In this document: positions 54,744-64,000 of the stretch, in pieces
Layout: every line of letters starts with the position of its first letter
Numbering within the stretch: the stretch's first letter is position 1
DNA from: Bosea beijingensis
Lineage (GTDB): Bacteria > Pseudomonadota > Alphaproteobacteria > Rhizobiales > Beijerinckiaceae
Direction of reading: 5' to 3'
NCBI RefSeq assembly: GCF_030758975.1
Contig: NZ_CP132359.1
Coordinates: forward strand, 3,786,009-3,850,008
DNA length: 64,000 bases
Notes under the pieces: generated by a model
Seen by the model: only the letters and a program-made list of their open reading frames with translations
Database searches by the model: none
What the model was told of the DNA's origin: nothing
Position numbers and translations under genes: made by a program

Positions 54744-54973
54744 CGCAATGCCATAGCGTAACACATCCCGCGCCGTATAGGCCTGCCCAAGACCTCCAGC
54801 AGGCAATGGAGGCACCCGGCTTCAGACCAGCGTCTCGCGACTCCGAGAAACTCGTCGTGAAATCCCCCGGCGCGGCGCCCGACCGTTCTATCAGATCGAA
54901 CAGAGCGATCGAAACAATGCGATAGACAGCATATTCCTTCTCCGACTAGGTCAGCGGAGAAGAAGGTTCTCCT

Positions 54974-56056
54974 ATGACCACGCACGCTCCAGCCCCCACG
55001 CCCGCGCCGTCCAGCTCCCTCCTGCGGAGCGCGGGCCGCATCCTGCCGGGCCTCGCCCTCTGCGCCGCCATCAGCGCGCTGGCTTTCGTGCTGGAACATC
55101 TCGAAGCCTTCGCCACGGGCCGCGCCTGGCTGGAGGCCCTGGTGCTGGCAATCCTGATCGGCACCGCCATCCGCTCGGTCTGGACGCCTTCCGAGCGCTG
55201 GCGCCCGGGCATCACCTTCTCGGCGAAGATGGTCCTGGAAATCGCCGTCGTGCTGCTCGGCGCGTCCCTGAACATGGCAATGATCGTCGCAGCCGGGCCG
55301 GCATTGCTCGCCGGAATTGCGGCAGTCGTGGCGATGGCGCTCGTCTTCAGCTTCCTGATCGGCCGGGCGCTCGGGCTGCCGAAACGCATGGCGGTCCTCG
55401 TCGCCTGCGGCAATTCGATCTGCGGCAATTCCGCCATCGCCGCCGTCGCGCCGGTCATCGGCGCGGACGGCAAGGATGTCGCCTCCTCCATCGCCTTCAC
55501 CGCGGTTCTGGGTGTGCTGGTCGTGCTCGGGCTGCCCCTGCTCGTCCCGCTGCTGCGCCTGAGCGAGACGCAATACGGCGTTCTCGCCGGGCTCACGGTC
55601 TATGCCGTGCCGCAGGTCCTGGCCGCGACGGCGCCGGTTGCCGCGGCAAGCGTCCAGATCGGCACTCTCGTCAAGCTCGTCCGCGTCCTCATGCTGGGAC
55701 CGGTCGTGCTGATCCTTTCCATCCTCGGGCACCGGTTGCGGGAAGATACGGATGCGGTCGGCGTCAGGCCGGCATCGCGACGCCTGGCCGTCAACAAGCT
55801 CGTGCCCTGGTTCATCATCGCATTTTTGGGCATGGCGGCGCTGCGCAGCCACGGCCTCATCCCGGAGACCGCCCTTGCCCCCATCGCCAAGACCGCGACC
55901 GTCCTCACCATCATCTCGATGGCGGCGCTCGGCCTCGGGGTCGATATCCGCGTCGTCGCTCGCGCCGGCGGTCGGGTCACCGCCGCGGTCACCCTGTCCC
56001 TGATCGTCCTGACCGCCGTCAGCCTCGGCCTGATTCGCCTGCTCGGCATCGCCTGA
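54974..56056 (+). CDS. YeiH/UPF0324-family putative sulfate exporter
   Basis: The 360-residue protein has about ten hydrophobic helices. The family motif CGNSICGNSAIAAVAPVIGA lies near residue 145 and LTVYAVPQVLAA near 215. Members are annotated as putative sulfate exporters, based on a few studied cases; the real substrate here is unknown. AAGAAGG precedes the ATG. It converges with nadE, 45 bases apart. Confidence 0.88.
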   Translation: MTTHAPAPTPAPSSSLLRSAGRILPGLALCAAISALAFVLEHLEAFATGRAWLEALVLAILIGTAIRSVWTPSERWRPGITFSAKMVLEIAVVLLGASLNMAMIVAAGPALLAGIAAVVAMALVFSFLIGRALGLPKRMAVLVACGNSICGNSAIAAVAPVIGADGKDVASSIAFTAVLGVLVVLGLPLLVPLLRLSETQYGVLAGLTVYAVPQVLAATAPVAAASVQIGTLVKLVRVLMLGPVVLILSILGHRLREDTDAVGVRPASRRLAVNKLVPWFIIAFLGMAALRSHGLIPETALAPIAKTATVLTIISMAALGLGVDIRVVARAGGRVTAAVTLSLIVLTAVSLGLIRLLGIA

Positions 56057-56101
56057 GCGCGCGTGGCGAGCCGCCCCCGGGATCAGCCCCGGTGCGGCCC
56101 C

Positions 56102-58141
56102 TCAATCCGGAATGCGCTCCCAATCCTTGAGCCAGGGTGCGGCCGAGGCGTCGCTCGGCGCGCGCCAGTCGCCGCGCGGCGAGAGCGAGCCGCCGGACGA
56201 GACCTTCGGGCCGTTCGGCACGGCCGAACGCTTGAACTGACTGGTCTCGAAGAAGCGGCGGATGAAGACGCCGAGCCAGCGCTTGATCACGGTCAAGTCG
56301 TAGGCGACGCGCTTGCCCGCTTCCATGTTCGGAGGCCAGTCCCCGGCGGAAGCGTCGCGCCAGGCATGTTCGGAGAGGAAGGCGATCTTGCTGGGCCTGA
56401 AGCCATAGCGCGTCGTGTAGAACAGGTTGAAATCCTGCAGCGCGTAAGGGCCGACGAAATCCTCGGTCTTCTGCGCGGGCTTGTCGCCATCGCCGGGCAC
56501 CAGCTCGGGCGAGATCTCGGTCGCGAGGATGTCGAGCATCACGTCCGAGGCTTCGGCGCCGAAACGGCCGGACTGGGCGACCCAGCGGATCAGGTGCTGG
56601 ATCAGCGTCTTCGGCACCGAGCCGTTGACGTTGTAATGCGACATGTGATCGCCGACGCCATAGGTACACCAGCCGAGCGCCAATTCCGACAGGTCGCCGG
56701 TGCCCATCACCAGGCCATTATGCCGGTTGGCGAGGCGGAAGAGCACCGAGGTGCGCGCGCCGGCCTGCACGTTCTCAAACGTAATATCGTAGACGGGCTC
56801 GCCCTTGGCGAAGGGATGGCCGATATCGACCAGCATCTGCCGGCAGGCCGGCGTCATGTCGATCTCCTCGGCGCTGACGCCGAGCGCCCGCATCAGGCGC
56901 CAGGCATTGTCCTTGGTGTCCTTGCTCGTCGCGAAAGCCGGCAGCGTATAGGCGAGGATGTTCTCGCGGGGCAGGCCGAGCGCGTCGAAGGTATGGGCGG
57001 CGACGATCAGGGCCTGCGTCGAATCGAGGCCGCCGGAGACGCCGATCACGACCTTGTCGAGCCGCGTGCTCTCCAGCCGCTTGCGCAGGCCGTGCGACTG
57101 GATGTTGTAGGCCTCGAAGCAGAGCTCGTTCAAGCGCGCATCGTCATTCGGCACGAAGGGGAAGCGATCGATTTCGCGGGCAAGGCCGAGATCGCTCTCG
57201 CGATCGGGCTCCAACGCGAACCCGATGCGGCGGAAGCCGAGCCGGTCGCGGTTGAGGTCGGCGCTGTCGCCGAAGGTGTTCTGGCGGATGCGGTCCATCG
57301 CCAGCCGTTCGAGATCGATATCGGCGAGGATGAGCTGCGGCTCGGCGGCGAAGCGCTCGGCCTCGGCGAGCAGCGCGCCGTTCTCGTAGATCATCGCCTG
57401 GCCGTCCCAAGCGAGATCGGTGGTCGACTCGCCGGTGCCGGCAGCGGAATAGGCGTAAGCCGCGATGCAGCGGCCCGAATGCGCCTTGCAAAGCGCATGG
57501 CGCCAGTCGGACTTGCCGATCGTGACGTTCGAGGCCGAGAGATTGAGCAGCAGCGTCGCGCCGGCGAGCGCCGCATAGGACGAGGGCGGGATCGGCGTCC
57601 AGACATCCTCGCAGATCTCCATATGGACGGTGAGATCGGGGATATCGCTCGCGGTCAGCAGGATGTCGGTGCCGAAAGGCACCTCCTGTCCGCAGAGCTC
57701 GACATAGAGCGCTCCGGCCCGCTCGCCCGAGGCGAACTGGCGGCGCTCGTAGAACTCGCGATAGTTCGGCAGATAGGTCTTGGGCACGGCGGCGAGAATG
57801 CGGCCGCGATGGATCGCCACGGCGCAGTTGAACAGCCGCCCCTCGACACGCAAGGGCGCGCCGACGACCGCGACGCAGCGCAGGCTGCGGCTTTCCGCGA
57901 CGAGCTTCGCGAGAGCATCCTGCACCGCATCGAGCAAGGCGTTCTGCTGCAACAGGTCGTCGATCGCATAGGCGCTGATGCCGAGCTCCGGGAACAGGCA
58001 GAGCGAGGCGCCGCCTTCGTCGGCGCGTTGCAGCATCTCGAGGGTCTCGGCCAAGTTGAAGGCCGGGTCGGCCACCTTGAGCCGTGGCGCAGCGCAGGCG
58101 ATGCGAACGAGACCATGCGCGTGGATGTTGCGGAAACTCAT
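56102..58141 (-). CDS. nadE: glutamine-dependent NAD(+) synthetase
   Basis: The 679-residue two-domain enzyme has an N-terminal nitrilase-type glutaminase (Glu in [10 protein letters not shown] near 51, Lys in VPKTYLPNY near 120, nucleophile C177 in MEICEDVW) and a C-terminal synthetase with the PP-loop SGGLDSTQA near 367. It makes NAD from deamido-NAD, with ammonia channelled from glutamine. Length and order match the long bacterial NadE group. Confidence 0.95.
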   Translation of the reverse strand: MSFRNIHAHGLVRIACAAPRLKVADPAFNLAETLEMLQRADEGGASLCLFPELGISAYAIDDLLQQNALLDAVQDALAKLVAESRSLRCVAVVGAPLRVEGRLFNCAVAIHRGRILAAVPKTYLPNYREFYERRQFASGERAGALYVELCGQEVPFGTDILLTASDIPDLTVHMEICEDVWTPIPPSSYAALAGATLLLNLSASNVTIGKSDWRHALCKAHSGRCIAAYAYSAAGTGESTTDLAWDGQAMIYENGALLAEAERFAAEPQLILADIDLERLAMDRIRQNTFGDSADLNRDRLGFRRIGFALEPDRESDLGLAREIDRFPFVPNDDARLNELCFEAYNIQSHGLRKRLESTRLDKVVIGVSGGLDSTQALIVAAHTFDALGLPRENILAYTLPAFATSKDTKDNAWRLMRALGVSAEEIDMTPACRQMLVDIGHPFAKGEPVYDITFENVQAGARTSVLFRLANRHNGLVMGTGDLSELALGWCTYGVGDHMSHYNVNGSVPKTLIQHLIRWVAQSGRFGAEASDVMLDILATEISPELVPGDGDKPAQKTEDFVGPYALQDFNLFYTTRYGFRPSKIAFLSEHAWRDASAGDWPPNMEAGKRVAYDLTVIKRWLGVFIRRFFETSQFKRSAVPNGPKVSSGGSLSPRGDWRAPSDASAAPWLKDWERIPD

Positions 58142-58327
58142 TCAGCCCTCTCGCGGCAAGCCTGCTCGGCAATCTCCGGCCGAGCAAGGCATGCATCATC
58201 ATATGCGGCCCGGGCCCCGGCAGCCATGCCGCGCCGCGCAGGCCTGCATATATGAACTGCGCTCGACCTTCAGCAGGGAACCGTTCAGAATCGCATGCGT
58301 ATCTTCCGTGCTGAAGGAGACATACCC

Positions 58328-58756
58328 ATGCGTTCTTTCCTGCGGAACATGGCCCTGGCCGCATTCGCGCTCTGGGCTTCACAGGCGAATGCCCTGCCCG
58401 TCCCCGCGATGCAGGCCGATTCCGGGGTCACGCAGGTCCAACTGCAATGCACCGCCGCGAGCTGCATCGATCCGCGCACCGGCGTCTATACGCAATCGAC
58501 CTGCGACCGCTATGGCTGCCGGCCGATCAGCGGCCCCGTCGGGCGCATCGGCGGCCCCGCCTATGGCGCGCCGCCACCGCGCTACCGGGATCGCGGCGGC
58601 TATGGAGGCGGAGGTTATGGCGGGGGCTATGGTGGCGGAGGCGGCTTCGACTGCAACGCCAACCGCTGCATCGACGGCAACGGGCGCGTCTGGGAGAGCA
58701 CCTGCAACCGCCGCGGATGCCGGCCTCTCCGCCCTGCCCGCGGATCGCGCTGGTAG
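58328..58756 (+). CDS. secreted Cys/Gly-rich protein with duplicated Cys motif
   Basis: The 142-residue precursor has a signal peptide (MRSFLRNMALAAFALWASQANA). The mature part contains two copies of one motif: C-x5-C-I-D, then S-T-C-x-R-x-G-C-R-P (QCTAASCID ... STCDRYGCRP; DCNANRCID ... STCNRRGCRP), separated by a Tyr/Gly-rich linker. The four Cys of each copy probably form disulfides in the periplasm. No family recognised. GGAGA lies before the ATG, which decides the start. Confidence 0.8.
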   Translation: MRSFLRNMALAAFALWASQANALPVPAMQADSGVTQVQLQCTAASCIDPRTGVYTQSTCDRYGCRPISGPVGRIGGPAYGAPPPRYRDRGGYGGGGYGGGYGGGGGFDCNANRCIDGNGRVWESTCNRRGCRPLRPARGSRW

Positions 58757-58779
58757 ATCCCGCTTCCTGCCGTGACGGG

Positions 58780-59397
58780 TTATGCCGCAAGGGCGGCGGC
58801 AAAGACCGACGCGATACCATCGAGCCTGCGCGCATAATCCTCGGCGCTCGGGGCCGTCCCGAGCTTCGCTCCCGCAGCGGCGAAGAGCATGCCGGCCGTC
58901 CAATCCTCGATGCTGGTCGACAAACGCGACAAGGTGATCTCGCCCCGATCTTCGGCCTGGCGGAGCAGCTCGCGGGCGAACCGCGTGAAGATCTGCTCGA
59001 AGGCCTGCAGCTCGCGCGTCGCGATCGTGTTCATCACCGCCTTCAGCTCGACGAGATGCTCGCCGGTGCCGAAGCTGGCATAGGCCAGCCCGTGATGGGC
59101 GTGGAGCAGCGCGGCGAGCCGCTTCGGAAACGACCCCGGAGCCGCCACGACCTCACGGCAACGTGCCTCGACGCGGCGCCCGAGCAGATCCAGCATCGAG
59201 CGGAAGACGTCGTCCTTGCCTTTGAAATGCAGGTATAGCGTCGCCTTGGCGAGCCCCGCTTCCCTGGCGATGTCGTCCATGGAGCTGCGCTTGTAGCCGT
59301 AGCGGGCGAAGAGGCGCAACGCCGCATCGGCGATCTGGTCGGCGCGAACCATCGCATCATCGACGGGAGAGCTGGAATTTTCGCTTCTGTCGGCCAT
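58780..59397 (-). CDS. TetR-family transcriptional regulator
   Basis: The 205-residue regulator has an N-terminal helix-turn-helix (ADAALRLFARYGYKRSSMDDIAREAGLAKATLYLHFKGKDDVF, about 22-66) and a helical ligand domain. It is divergent from the molybdenum hydroxylase operon and likely represses it. A TetR-like palindrome lies between them at 59445-59469. The ligand may be a nitrogen heterocycle or related substrate of the enzyme. Start chosen at the ATG at 59397; an earlier in-frame ATG exists. Confidence 0.88.
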   Translation of the reverse strand: MADRSENSSSPVDDAMVRADQIADAALRLFARYGYKRSSMDDIAREAGLAKATLYLHFKGKDDVFRSMLDLLGRRVEARCREVVAAPGSFPKRLAALLHAHHGLAYASFGTGEHLVELKAVMNTIATRELQAFEQIFTRFARELLRQAEDRGEITLSRLSTSIEDWTAGMLFAAAGAKLGTAPSAEDYARRLDGIASVFAAALAA

Positions 59398-59444
59398 TGC
59401 AGCGTCAGTAGTCTTGACAAAATCCAAACTGCGCGCGACCATCC

Positions 59445-59469
59445 TAGTTAGACTCAAAACGTCTAATTA
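59445..59469. promoter_or_regulatory. candidate TetR operator
   Basis: TAGTTAGAC, seven bases, GTCTAATTA: a nine-base inverted repeat with a single mismatch in the AT-rich divergent gap. Size and symmetry fit a TetR-family binding site between the regulator and the enzyme operon. Confidence 0.6.
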
Positions 59470-59598
59470 GTCCAGTCGCGCGACCCAGGGCTACGGATTC
59501 ATCGCCCGCCATCTGGTATGTCAGATCGGGCCATCGAGGGCGAGCCCTCGATCCGCACCATGGTGCCGCGCTGCGTCATGCCAGCATCGGAGGCAACC

Positions 59599-60057
59599 AT
59601 GGTCTCTCTCAAGGTCAACGGGACGACGCACACCGTCGATGCCGACGACGACACGCCCCTGCTCTGGGCGATCCGCGACAATCTCGGCCTCACCGGCACC
59701 AAGTTCGGCTGCGGCGTCGCGCAATGCGGCGCCTGTACCGTCTTCATCGACGGCCAGCCGCTGCGCGCCTGCGTGACGCCGGTCTCGGCCGTCGGCACCG
59801 GCGAGATCACCACAATCGAAGGCCTCGCCGGCAAGGAGGCGGACGCCGTCCAGGCGGCCTGGATCGCCCGCGACGTGCCGCAATGCGGCTATTGCCAGTC
59901 CGGCCAGGTGATGAGCGCCATCGCGCTCCTGAAGGAAAACCGGAAGCCGACCGACCGCGATATCGACCTCGCGATGAACGGCAATATCTGCCGCTGCGCC
60001 ACTTACGTCCGCATCCGCGCCGCGATCCATGACGCGGCCCGCGCGCTGGAGATCTGA
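59599..60057 (+). CDS. (2Fe-2S) subunit of a molybdenum hydroxylase, isoquinoline 1-oxidoreductase alpha type
   Basis: The 152-residue protein has both expected clusters: a plant-ferredoxin-type one (GCGVAQCGACTVFIDGQ then RAC) and a second in the helical C-terminal domain (CGYCQSGQ, then NICRC). It passes electrons from the molybdenum centre to the cytochrome. GGAGG precedes the ATG. It is the first gene of a three-gene operon. Confidence 0.92.
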   Translation: MVSLKVNGTTHTVDADDDTPLLWAIRDNLGLTGTKFGCGVAQCGACTVFIDGQPLRACVTPVSAVGTGEITTIEGLAGKEADAVQAAWIARDVPQCGYCQSGQVMSAIALLKENRKPTDRDIDLAMNGNICRCATYVRIRAAIHDAARALEI

Positions 60058-60060
60058 GCC

Positions 60061-62241
60061 ATGACCGCGCATGATCCAAAGCTCTCCCGCCGTTCCCTGC
60101 TGACGGGCGCCGGCGCCCTCGTCATCGGCTTCAACCTGCCGCGGAACGCCCGCGCCCAGTCCGGCGCCGCCGCCGGCTATCGGCCGGGCGGCAATGACAG
60201 CTTCGCGCCGAATGCCTTCATCCGCGTCGCGCCGGACGACACCGTGACCGTCATCGTCAAGCATATCGAATTCGGCCAGGGACCGTTCACGGGGCTTGCG
60301 ACGCTCGCCGCCGAGGAGATGGACGCCGCCTGGAGCCAGATGCGGGCCGAGCACGCCATCGCCGACGTCAAGCTCTACGCCAATCTCGCGCTCGGCGTGC
60401 AGGGCACCGGCGGCTCGACCGCCATCGCCAATAGCTGGGAGCAGATGCGCAAGGCCGGCGCCGCGGCGCGTACCATGCTCGTCCAGGCCGCAGCCGACGC
60501 CTGGAAGGTCCCCGCTGCCGAGATCAAGGTCGAGGCCGGCGTGATCAGCCATGCCTCCGGCAAACAGGGCCGCTTCGGCGAATTCGCCGAGGCCGCCGCC
60601 AAGCTGCCCGTGCCCGAGAACCCACCGCTGAAGCCAGCCTCGGCCTACAAGCTGATCGGCAAGGACGGCGCGGTGAAGCGGCTCGACAGCGCCGACAAGA
60701 CGCGCGGCAAGGCGCAGTTCACCATCGACATCCACACGCCGAACATGCTGACCGTCGTCGTTGCCCGCTCGCCGCGCTTCGGCGGCAAGGTCGCGAGCTT
60801 CGATGCCGCCGCTACGCTCAAGGTCAGGGGCGTGGTCGACGTCAAGCAGATCGGCTCCGGCGTCGCGGTCTATGCCACCGGCATGTGGCCGGCGCTGAAG
60901 GGCCGCGAGGTCCTCAAGGTCACCTGGGACGACAGCGAGGCGGAGAAGCGCGGCAGCGCCGAGCTGATCGCCGAATACCGCAAGCTCGCCCGCCAGCCCG
61001 GCACCGTCGCCGGCAGCCATGGCGATGCCGAGGCCGCGCTCGCCAAGGCCGACAAGGTCATCGAGGCTGAGTTCGTCTTCCCCTATCTCGCCCATGCGCC
61101 GATGGAGCCGCTCGACGGCTATCTGGAATGGGACGGTACCCAGGCGCTCGCCCGCTTCGGCAGCCAGTTCCAGACCACAGAGCACCAGACCATTGCCACC
61201 ATCCTCGGCCTGCCGCCGGAGAAGGTCAGGCTCGAGACCATGCTGGCCGGCGGCAGCTTCGGTCGGCGTGCCCAGGTCAGCCAGCATGTCGCGGCCGAGC
61301 TCGCCATGGCCGCCAAGGCGATCGGCCCGAACCGTCCGGTCAAGGTCGTCTGGACCCGCGAGGACGATCTCGCCGGCGGCTATTACCGCCCGCTCTTCGT
61401 GCATCGCCTGCGGGGCGCGGTGAAGGACGGCAAGATCGCGGCCTGGTCGAACACGCTGGTCGGCCAATCCTTCTTCCTCGGCACGCCCTTCGAGGCGTTG
61501 GTGGTGAAGAACGGCATCGATGCGACCTCTGTCGAGGGTGCCAACAAGATCTTCTACGAGGTGCCGGATTTCCGCTGCGACGTGCATAATCCCAAAGTCG
61601 GTGTGCCGACCTTGTGGTGGCGCTCCGTCGGCCACACCCATACCGGCTATGCCGTCGAATGCTTCATCGACGAGCTCCTGCAGGCGGCTGGCCAGGACCC
61701 GCTGCAGGGCCGGCTCGCATTGATGGGCGACAAGCACCCGCGCGCCGCCGCCGTGCTCAAGGCCGTCGGCGAAATGGCGAACTGGAAAGGTTCCGCGCCG
61801 GTCGATGGCCGGGCCCGCGGCGTCGCGGTGGTCGAAAGCTTCAACTCCTTCGTCGCCCAGATCGCCGAGGTCTCGATGGGGCCGGAGGGCGAGCCGAAGG
61901 TCCATAAGGTCTGGTGCGCGGTGGATTGCGGCGTCGCCGTCAACCCCGACATCATCCGCGCCCAGATGGAGGGCGGCATCGGCTTCGGCCTCGGCCACGC
62001 CCTCTACGGCCAGATCACGCTCGATGGCGGCCGGCCGGTCCAGACCAATTTCCACGAGTATCGCTCGCTGCGCATCCACGAGATGCCGGAGGTCGAGGTC
62101 AGGATCATCGCCTCGACGGAGAAGCCGACCGGCGTCGGCGAGCCCGGCGTGCCGCCGATCGGCCCCGCCGTCGCTAATGCGCTCGCGGCGCTCGGCCATG
62201 GCCGGCCCCGCCAGTTGCCGATGCAGGGAGGCTCGGTCTGA
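60061..62241 (+). CDS. molybdopterin-binding subunit of the hydroxylase, isoquinoline 1-oxidoreductase beta type
   Basis: The 726-residue protein begins with a Tat signal ([16 protein letters not shown]), so it is exported folded with its cofactor. Family blocks are [22 protein letters not shown] near 70, [12 protein letters not shown] near 118, [11 protein letters not shown] near 345 and RVGEPG-like [17 protein letters not shown] at the end, with the catalytic Glu. It oxidises N-heterocycles or aldehydes; the substrate is not determined. It follows the 2Fe-2S gene by three bases and overlaps the next by one. Confidence 0.92.
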   Translation: MTAHDPKLSRRSLLTGAGALVIGFNLPRNARAQSGAAAGYRPGGNDSFAPNAFIRVAPDDTVTVIVKHIEFGQGPFTGLATLAAEEMDAAWSQMRAEHAIADVKLYANLALGVQGTGGSTAIANSWEQMRKAGAAARTMLVQAAADAWKVPAAEIKVEAGVISHASGKQGRFGEFAEAAAKLPVPENPPLKPASAYKLIGKDGAVKRLDSADKTRGKAQFTIDIHTPNMLTVVVARSPRFGGKVASFDAAATLKVRGVVDVKQIGSGVAVYATGMWPALKGREVLKVTWDDSEAEKRGSAELIAEYRKLARQPGTVAGSHGDAEAALAKADKVIEAEFVFPYLAHAPMEPLDGYLEWDGTQALARFGSQFQTTEHQTIATILGLPPEKVRLETMLAGGSFGRRAQVSQHVAAELAMAAKAIGPNRPVKVVWTREDDLAGGYYRPLFVHRLRGAVKDGKIAAWSNTLVGQSFFLGTPFEALVVKNGIDATSVEGANKIFYEVPDFRCDVHNPKVGVPTLWWRSVGHTHTGYAVECFIDELLQAAGQDPLQGRLALMGDKHPRAAAVLKAVGEMANWKGSAPVDGRARGVAVVESFNSFVAQIAEVSMGPEGEPKVHKVWCAVDCGVAVNPDIIRAQMEGGIGFGLGHALYGQITLDGGRPVQTNFHEYRSLRIHEMPEVEVRIIASTEKPTGVGEPGVPPIGPAVANALAALGHGRPRQLPMQGGSV

Positions 62242-62861
62242 TGAAAAGGAACCTGTTCCTCTCCGCCGGGGCGGCGCTCGCGGTCTGCCTCGCCGGCAGC
62301 GCCCTGACGCTGGCGCAGAACGCTCCCCAGCCCGGCGGTGCAAGCCTGCGCCCCGCATCGAGCTTCTCGTCCATCGCCAACCAGCGCGACCGCTCGGTCG
62401 CGCTCTTCACCGAGATGGGCAAGGTGCTGACCCATCCGCGCTGCATGAACTGCCATCCGGCGACGGAGCGGCCGCGTCAGGGCGATCTGCGCAAGCTGCA
62501 CGAGCCCGTCGTCGTGCGCGGCAGGGATGGCCGCGGCGCGACCGGCCTGCCATGCACGACATGCCACGGCAAACAGAACTTCGACCCGGCGGGCGTTCCC
62601 GGCGACGGGCACTGGGCGCTGGCCCCGGCCTCGATGGCCTGGGAAGGCAAGACGATCGGTCAGATCTGCGAGCAGTTGAAGGACCTGAACCGTAATGGCA
62701 GCCGCGATGTCCCCGCGCTGATCAAGCACGTCACCACCGACACGCTCGTGCTCTGGGGCTGGAACCCCGGCAAGGGGCGCCAGCCCGCGCCGGGCACGGC
62801 AGCCGAGTTCGGCGCACTGATGCAGGCCTGGGCCGATAGCGGCGCAGCCTGCCCGGCATAG
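62241..62861 (+). CDS. periplasmic c-type cytochrome-like protein of the hydroxylase operon
   Basis: The 206-residue precursor has a signal peptide (to about residue 26) and two haem c motifs, CMNCH (around 70) and CTTCH (around 112). It should accept electrons from the exported hydroxylase in the periplasm and hand them to the respiratory chain. The ATG overlaps the upstream stop by one base. Other Cys near 140 and 204 may form a disulfide. Confidence 0.88.
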   Translation: MKRNLFLSAGAALAVCLAGSALTLAQNAPQPGGASLRPASSFSSIANQRDRSVALFTEMGKVLTHPRCMNCHPATERPRQGDLRKLHEPVVVRGRDGRGATGLPCTTCHGKQNFDPAGVPGDGHWALAPASMAWEGKTIGQICEQLKDLNRNGSRDVPALIKHVTTDTLVLWGWNPGKGRQPAPGTAAEFGALMQAWADSGAACPA

Positions 62862-63050
62862 GATGGGCGGAGGCTCGATCCAGTTGCCGAGATCGACAAG
62901 CGACGCCCTGCCATGCCGGGGCGGCGCGACGCATGACCGCTTCCGCGATCATGCAGTCATCGTCGATCGCTCCGGCTTTGCTCCAGCGCCATGGCCCGAG
63001 ATCGGCTGGATCGGGGCCAGGCGCTATGGATGCAGCCGATCAGGAGCGCC

Positions 63051-63314
63051 TCAGCGCTTCCACGGCTTCTCGCTGATCTCTCCGGTACGAGGATCGATCC
63101 GCAGCTTTTGCGCGACGCCGTCCTTGTAGGCCTTTGCTTCCCAACGCATGCTGTCGGCCTCGATCGAGGCGACGGGCGCATAGCCGGCATCCGTCAGCGA
63201 CCGGTAGACCTTGTCCATCGGGATCCAGTCGGGACCTGGCCTGTCATCCGCCATCGCGCTGGTGAGCGAACCCGCCAGGAGGGCGGCGGCGAGAACGAGG
63301 GTTGCTGGTTTCAT
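63051..63314 (-). CDS. secreted PepSY-domain protein
   Basis: The 87-residue precursor has a signal peptide (MKPATLVLAAALLAGSLTSAMA). The mature part (DKVYRSLTDAGYAPVASIEAD, then MRWEAKAYKDG and KLRIDPRTGEI) is a PepSY-type domain: helix, strand with W-E-A-K/V, then a D-P-x-T-G-E-I strand. PepSY proteins often modulate periplasmic proteases or sensor kinases. GAGAGG precedes the ATG. It is divergent from a second PepSY gene. Confidence 0.85.
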   Translation of the reverse strand: MKPATLVLAAALLAGSLTSAMADDRPGPDWIPMDKVYRSLTDAGYAPVASIEADSMRWEAKAYKDGVAQKLRIDPRTGEISEKPWKR

Positions 63315-63423
63315 ATCTGACCTCTCTTGGTTGAGACGCCGTTCTTCTGCCAGACTGCTCCCTCGCCTCGCTGACGACACCTGTCAGCGTTTCGTCAGCT
63401 TCCCGCTGCTATGGCGCACGAAC

Positions 63424-63735
63424 ATGGTCCGTCTCCTCCTCCTGCTTCTGCTGCTCTCGGGCGCGTTGTCCACATCCGCCGCCGCTCTCGACCAGAACCG
63501 CGCCCGGGCTGCGATGGAACGCGGCGAGATCCGGCCGCTCGATCAGGTCCTGGCGACGGCGCGCGCGGCCATTCCCGGCGACGTGGTGGCGCTCGACCTC
63601 AAGGACAAGAAGGGCCGCTGGTACTACAAGCTCAAGATCCTGACGCCCGCGGGCAAGCGGCTGGCGATGCGCGTCGATGCCCAATCCCTGCAGATCCTGA
63701 AGCAGGAAGAAGACGACGACGATGACGACGATTGA
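63424..63735 (+). CDS. secreted PepSY-domain protein with poly-Asp tail
   Basis: The 103-residue precursor has a Leu-rich signal peptide (MVRLLLLLLLLSGALSTSAAA), a PepSY-like domain (QVLATARAAIPGDVVALDLKD, then GRWYYKLKIL) and a C-terminal acidic tail ending in seven Asp. The tail could bind divalent cations. It starts nine bases ahead of the response regulator, so it is likely co-transcribed with a two-component system. Confidence 0.85.
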   Translation: MVRLLLLLLLLSGALSTSAAALDQNRARAAMERGEIRPLDQVLATARAAIPGDVVALDLKDKKGRWYYKLKILTPAGKRLAMRVDAQSLQILKQEEDDDDDDD

Positions 63736-63744
63736 GCCGCGCTC

Positions 63745-64000
63745 ATGCGTATCCTGATCGCGGAGGACGAGAGCGCCATCGCGGCGGATATCAAGGCCGG
63801 CGTCGAGCGGGCCGGCTATGTGGCCGATGTCGTCGGCGACGGCGAGGCGGCCTGGTTCCAGGCAGAGGTCGAGAGCTATGACGCCATGGTGCTTGATCTC
63901 GGCCTGCCGCGCCTCGACGGCCTGAGCGTGCTGCGCCGGCTACGCGCCGCGAACGTCACCTTGCCCGTGCTGATCCTCACGGCGCGCGACGGCTGGCGCG
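63745..64000 (+). CDS. OmpR/PhoB-type response regulator, partial at the window edge
   Basis: The visible 85 codons form most of a receiver domain: MRILIAEDESAIAADIKAGV with the acid pocket, MVLDLGLPRLDGL with the phospho-acceptor Asp near 51, and LILTARDGWR containing the conserved Thr. The style matches QseB/TctD-like regulators that carry a winged-helix output domain, which lies outside the window. The stop of the PepSY gene is nine bases upstream, and a kinase gene is expected downstream. Confidence 0.9.
   Translation, partial: MRILIAEDESAIAADIKAGVERAGYVADVVGDGEAAWFQAEVESYDAMVLDLGLPRLDGLSVLRRLRAANVTLPVLILTARDGWR

Noticed and set aside
56063..58255. Open frame of 730 codons on the plus strand
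   Set aside because: Antisense shadow of the NAD synthetase gene; composition is His/Arg/Gly-rich with no family features.
58600..58645. Apparent tandem repeat in the Gly-rich stretch
   Set aside because: It is a codon-level effect of the Gly/Tyr linker, not a DNA repeat element.
59521..62358. Open frame of 945 codons on the minus strand
   Set aside because: It is antisense to the molybdenum hydroxylase operon, which has clear motifs. The long frame follows from GC-rich third positions; its translation has no recognisable domain.
63711..63735. GAC/GAT triplet run
   Set aside because: This codes for the Asp tail of the PepSY protein; it is not a microsatellite of separate interest.

Overview
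The window comes from a GC-rich alphaproteobacterium. The closest fit I can suggest is a Hyphomicrobiales genome of the Bosea type. This is inferred from the many HWE-type histidine kinases, DUF6894 and DUF2934 small proteins, an isoquinoline-oxidoreductase-like operon, and repeated promoter motifs of the alphaproteobacterial general stress sigma factor EcfG (GGAAC, 16-17 bases, then CGTT). I saw no rRNA, tRNA, CRISPR array, integrase or transposase.

Region 1 (1-16.1 kb) is a stress and repair neighbourhood. It holds two HWE sensor kinases, a ThDP-dependent oxidase-like enzyme with a flavodoxin-family partner, a cation diffusion facilitator, a low-affinity iron permease-like protein, and DNA repair genes: a HARP-like protein overlapping an exonuclease III, a DUF763 protein and a 3-methyladenine glycosylase. 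Many small conserved-looking proteins follow, including an acyl-carrier-like protein without the usual DSL serine.

Region 2 (16.2-34.0 kb) is a glycogen and trehalose cluster: glgP, glgX, a second glgX, glgA, glgB, malQ, treY and treZ. Together they can build glycogen from ADP-glucose, debranch and phosphorolyse it, rearrange maltodextrins and turn them into trehalose. glgC, which makes ADP-glucose, is absent. EcfG-like motifs precede most transcription units.

Region 3 (34.0-44.3 kb) holds general stress genes: a DUF892 ferritin-like protein, two Crp/Fnr regulators (one overlapping an HWE kinase that has no sensor domain), a KGG-repeat protein, a ClpP-like protease, a Zn-dependent alcohol dehydrogenase, an SDR, a phospholipase D-type cardiolipin synthase and two DUF6894 proteins. 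By hand I count nine exact EcfG motifs and several near matches between 2.5 and 41.6 kb, almost all just upstream of a start codon. I noticed none after 42 kb.

Region 4 (44.4-48.4 kb) is a signalling block: a CHASE3 kinase, a CheY-like regulator and a receiver-kinase hybrid. It ends at an abrupt junction near 48.09 kb, where a 5'-truncated HWE kinase-receiver gene on the minus strand meets a 5'-truncated peptide-binding protein gene on the plus strand.

Region 5 (48.4-64 kb) looks like ordinary chromosome: the rest of a dipeptide ABC transporter, an ArgP/LysE-type regulator-exporter pair, a methyltransferase, a YeiH-type transporter, glutamine-dependent NAD synthetase, a Cys/Gly-rich secreted protein, a TetR gene divergent from a molybdenum hydroxylase plus cytochrome operon, and a PepSY pair leading into an OmpR-type regulator cut by the window edge.
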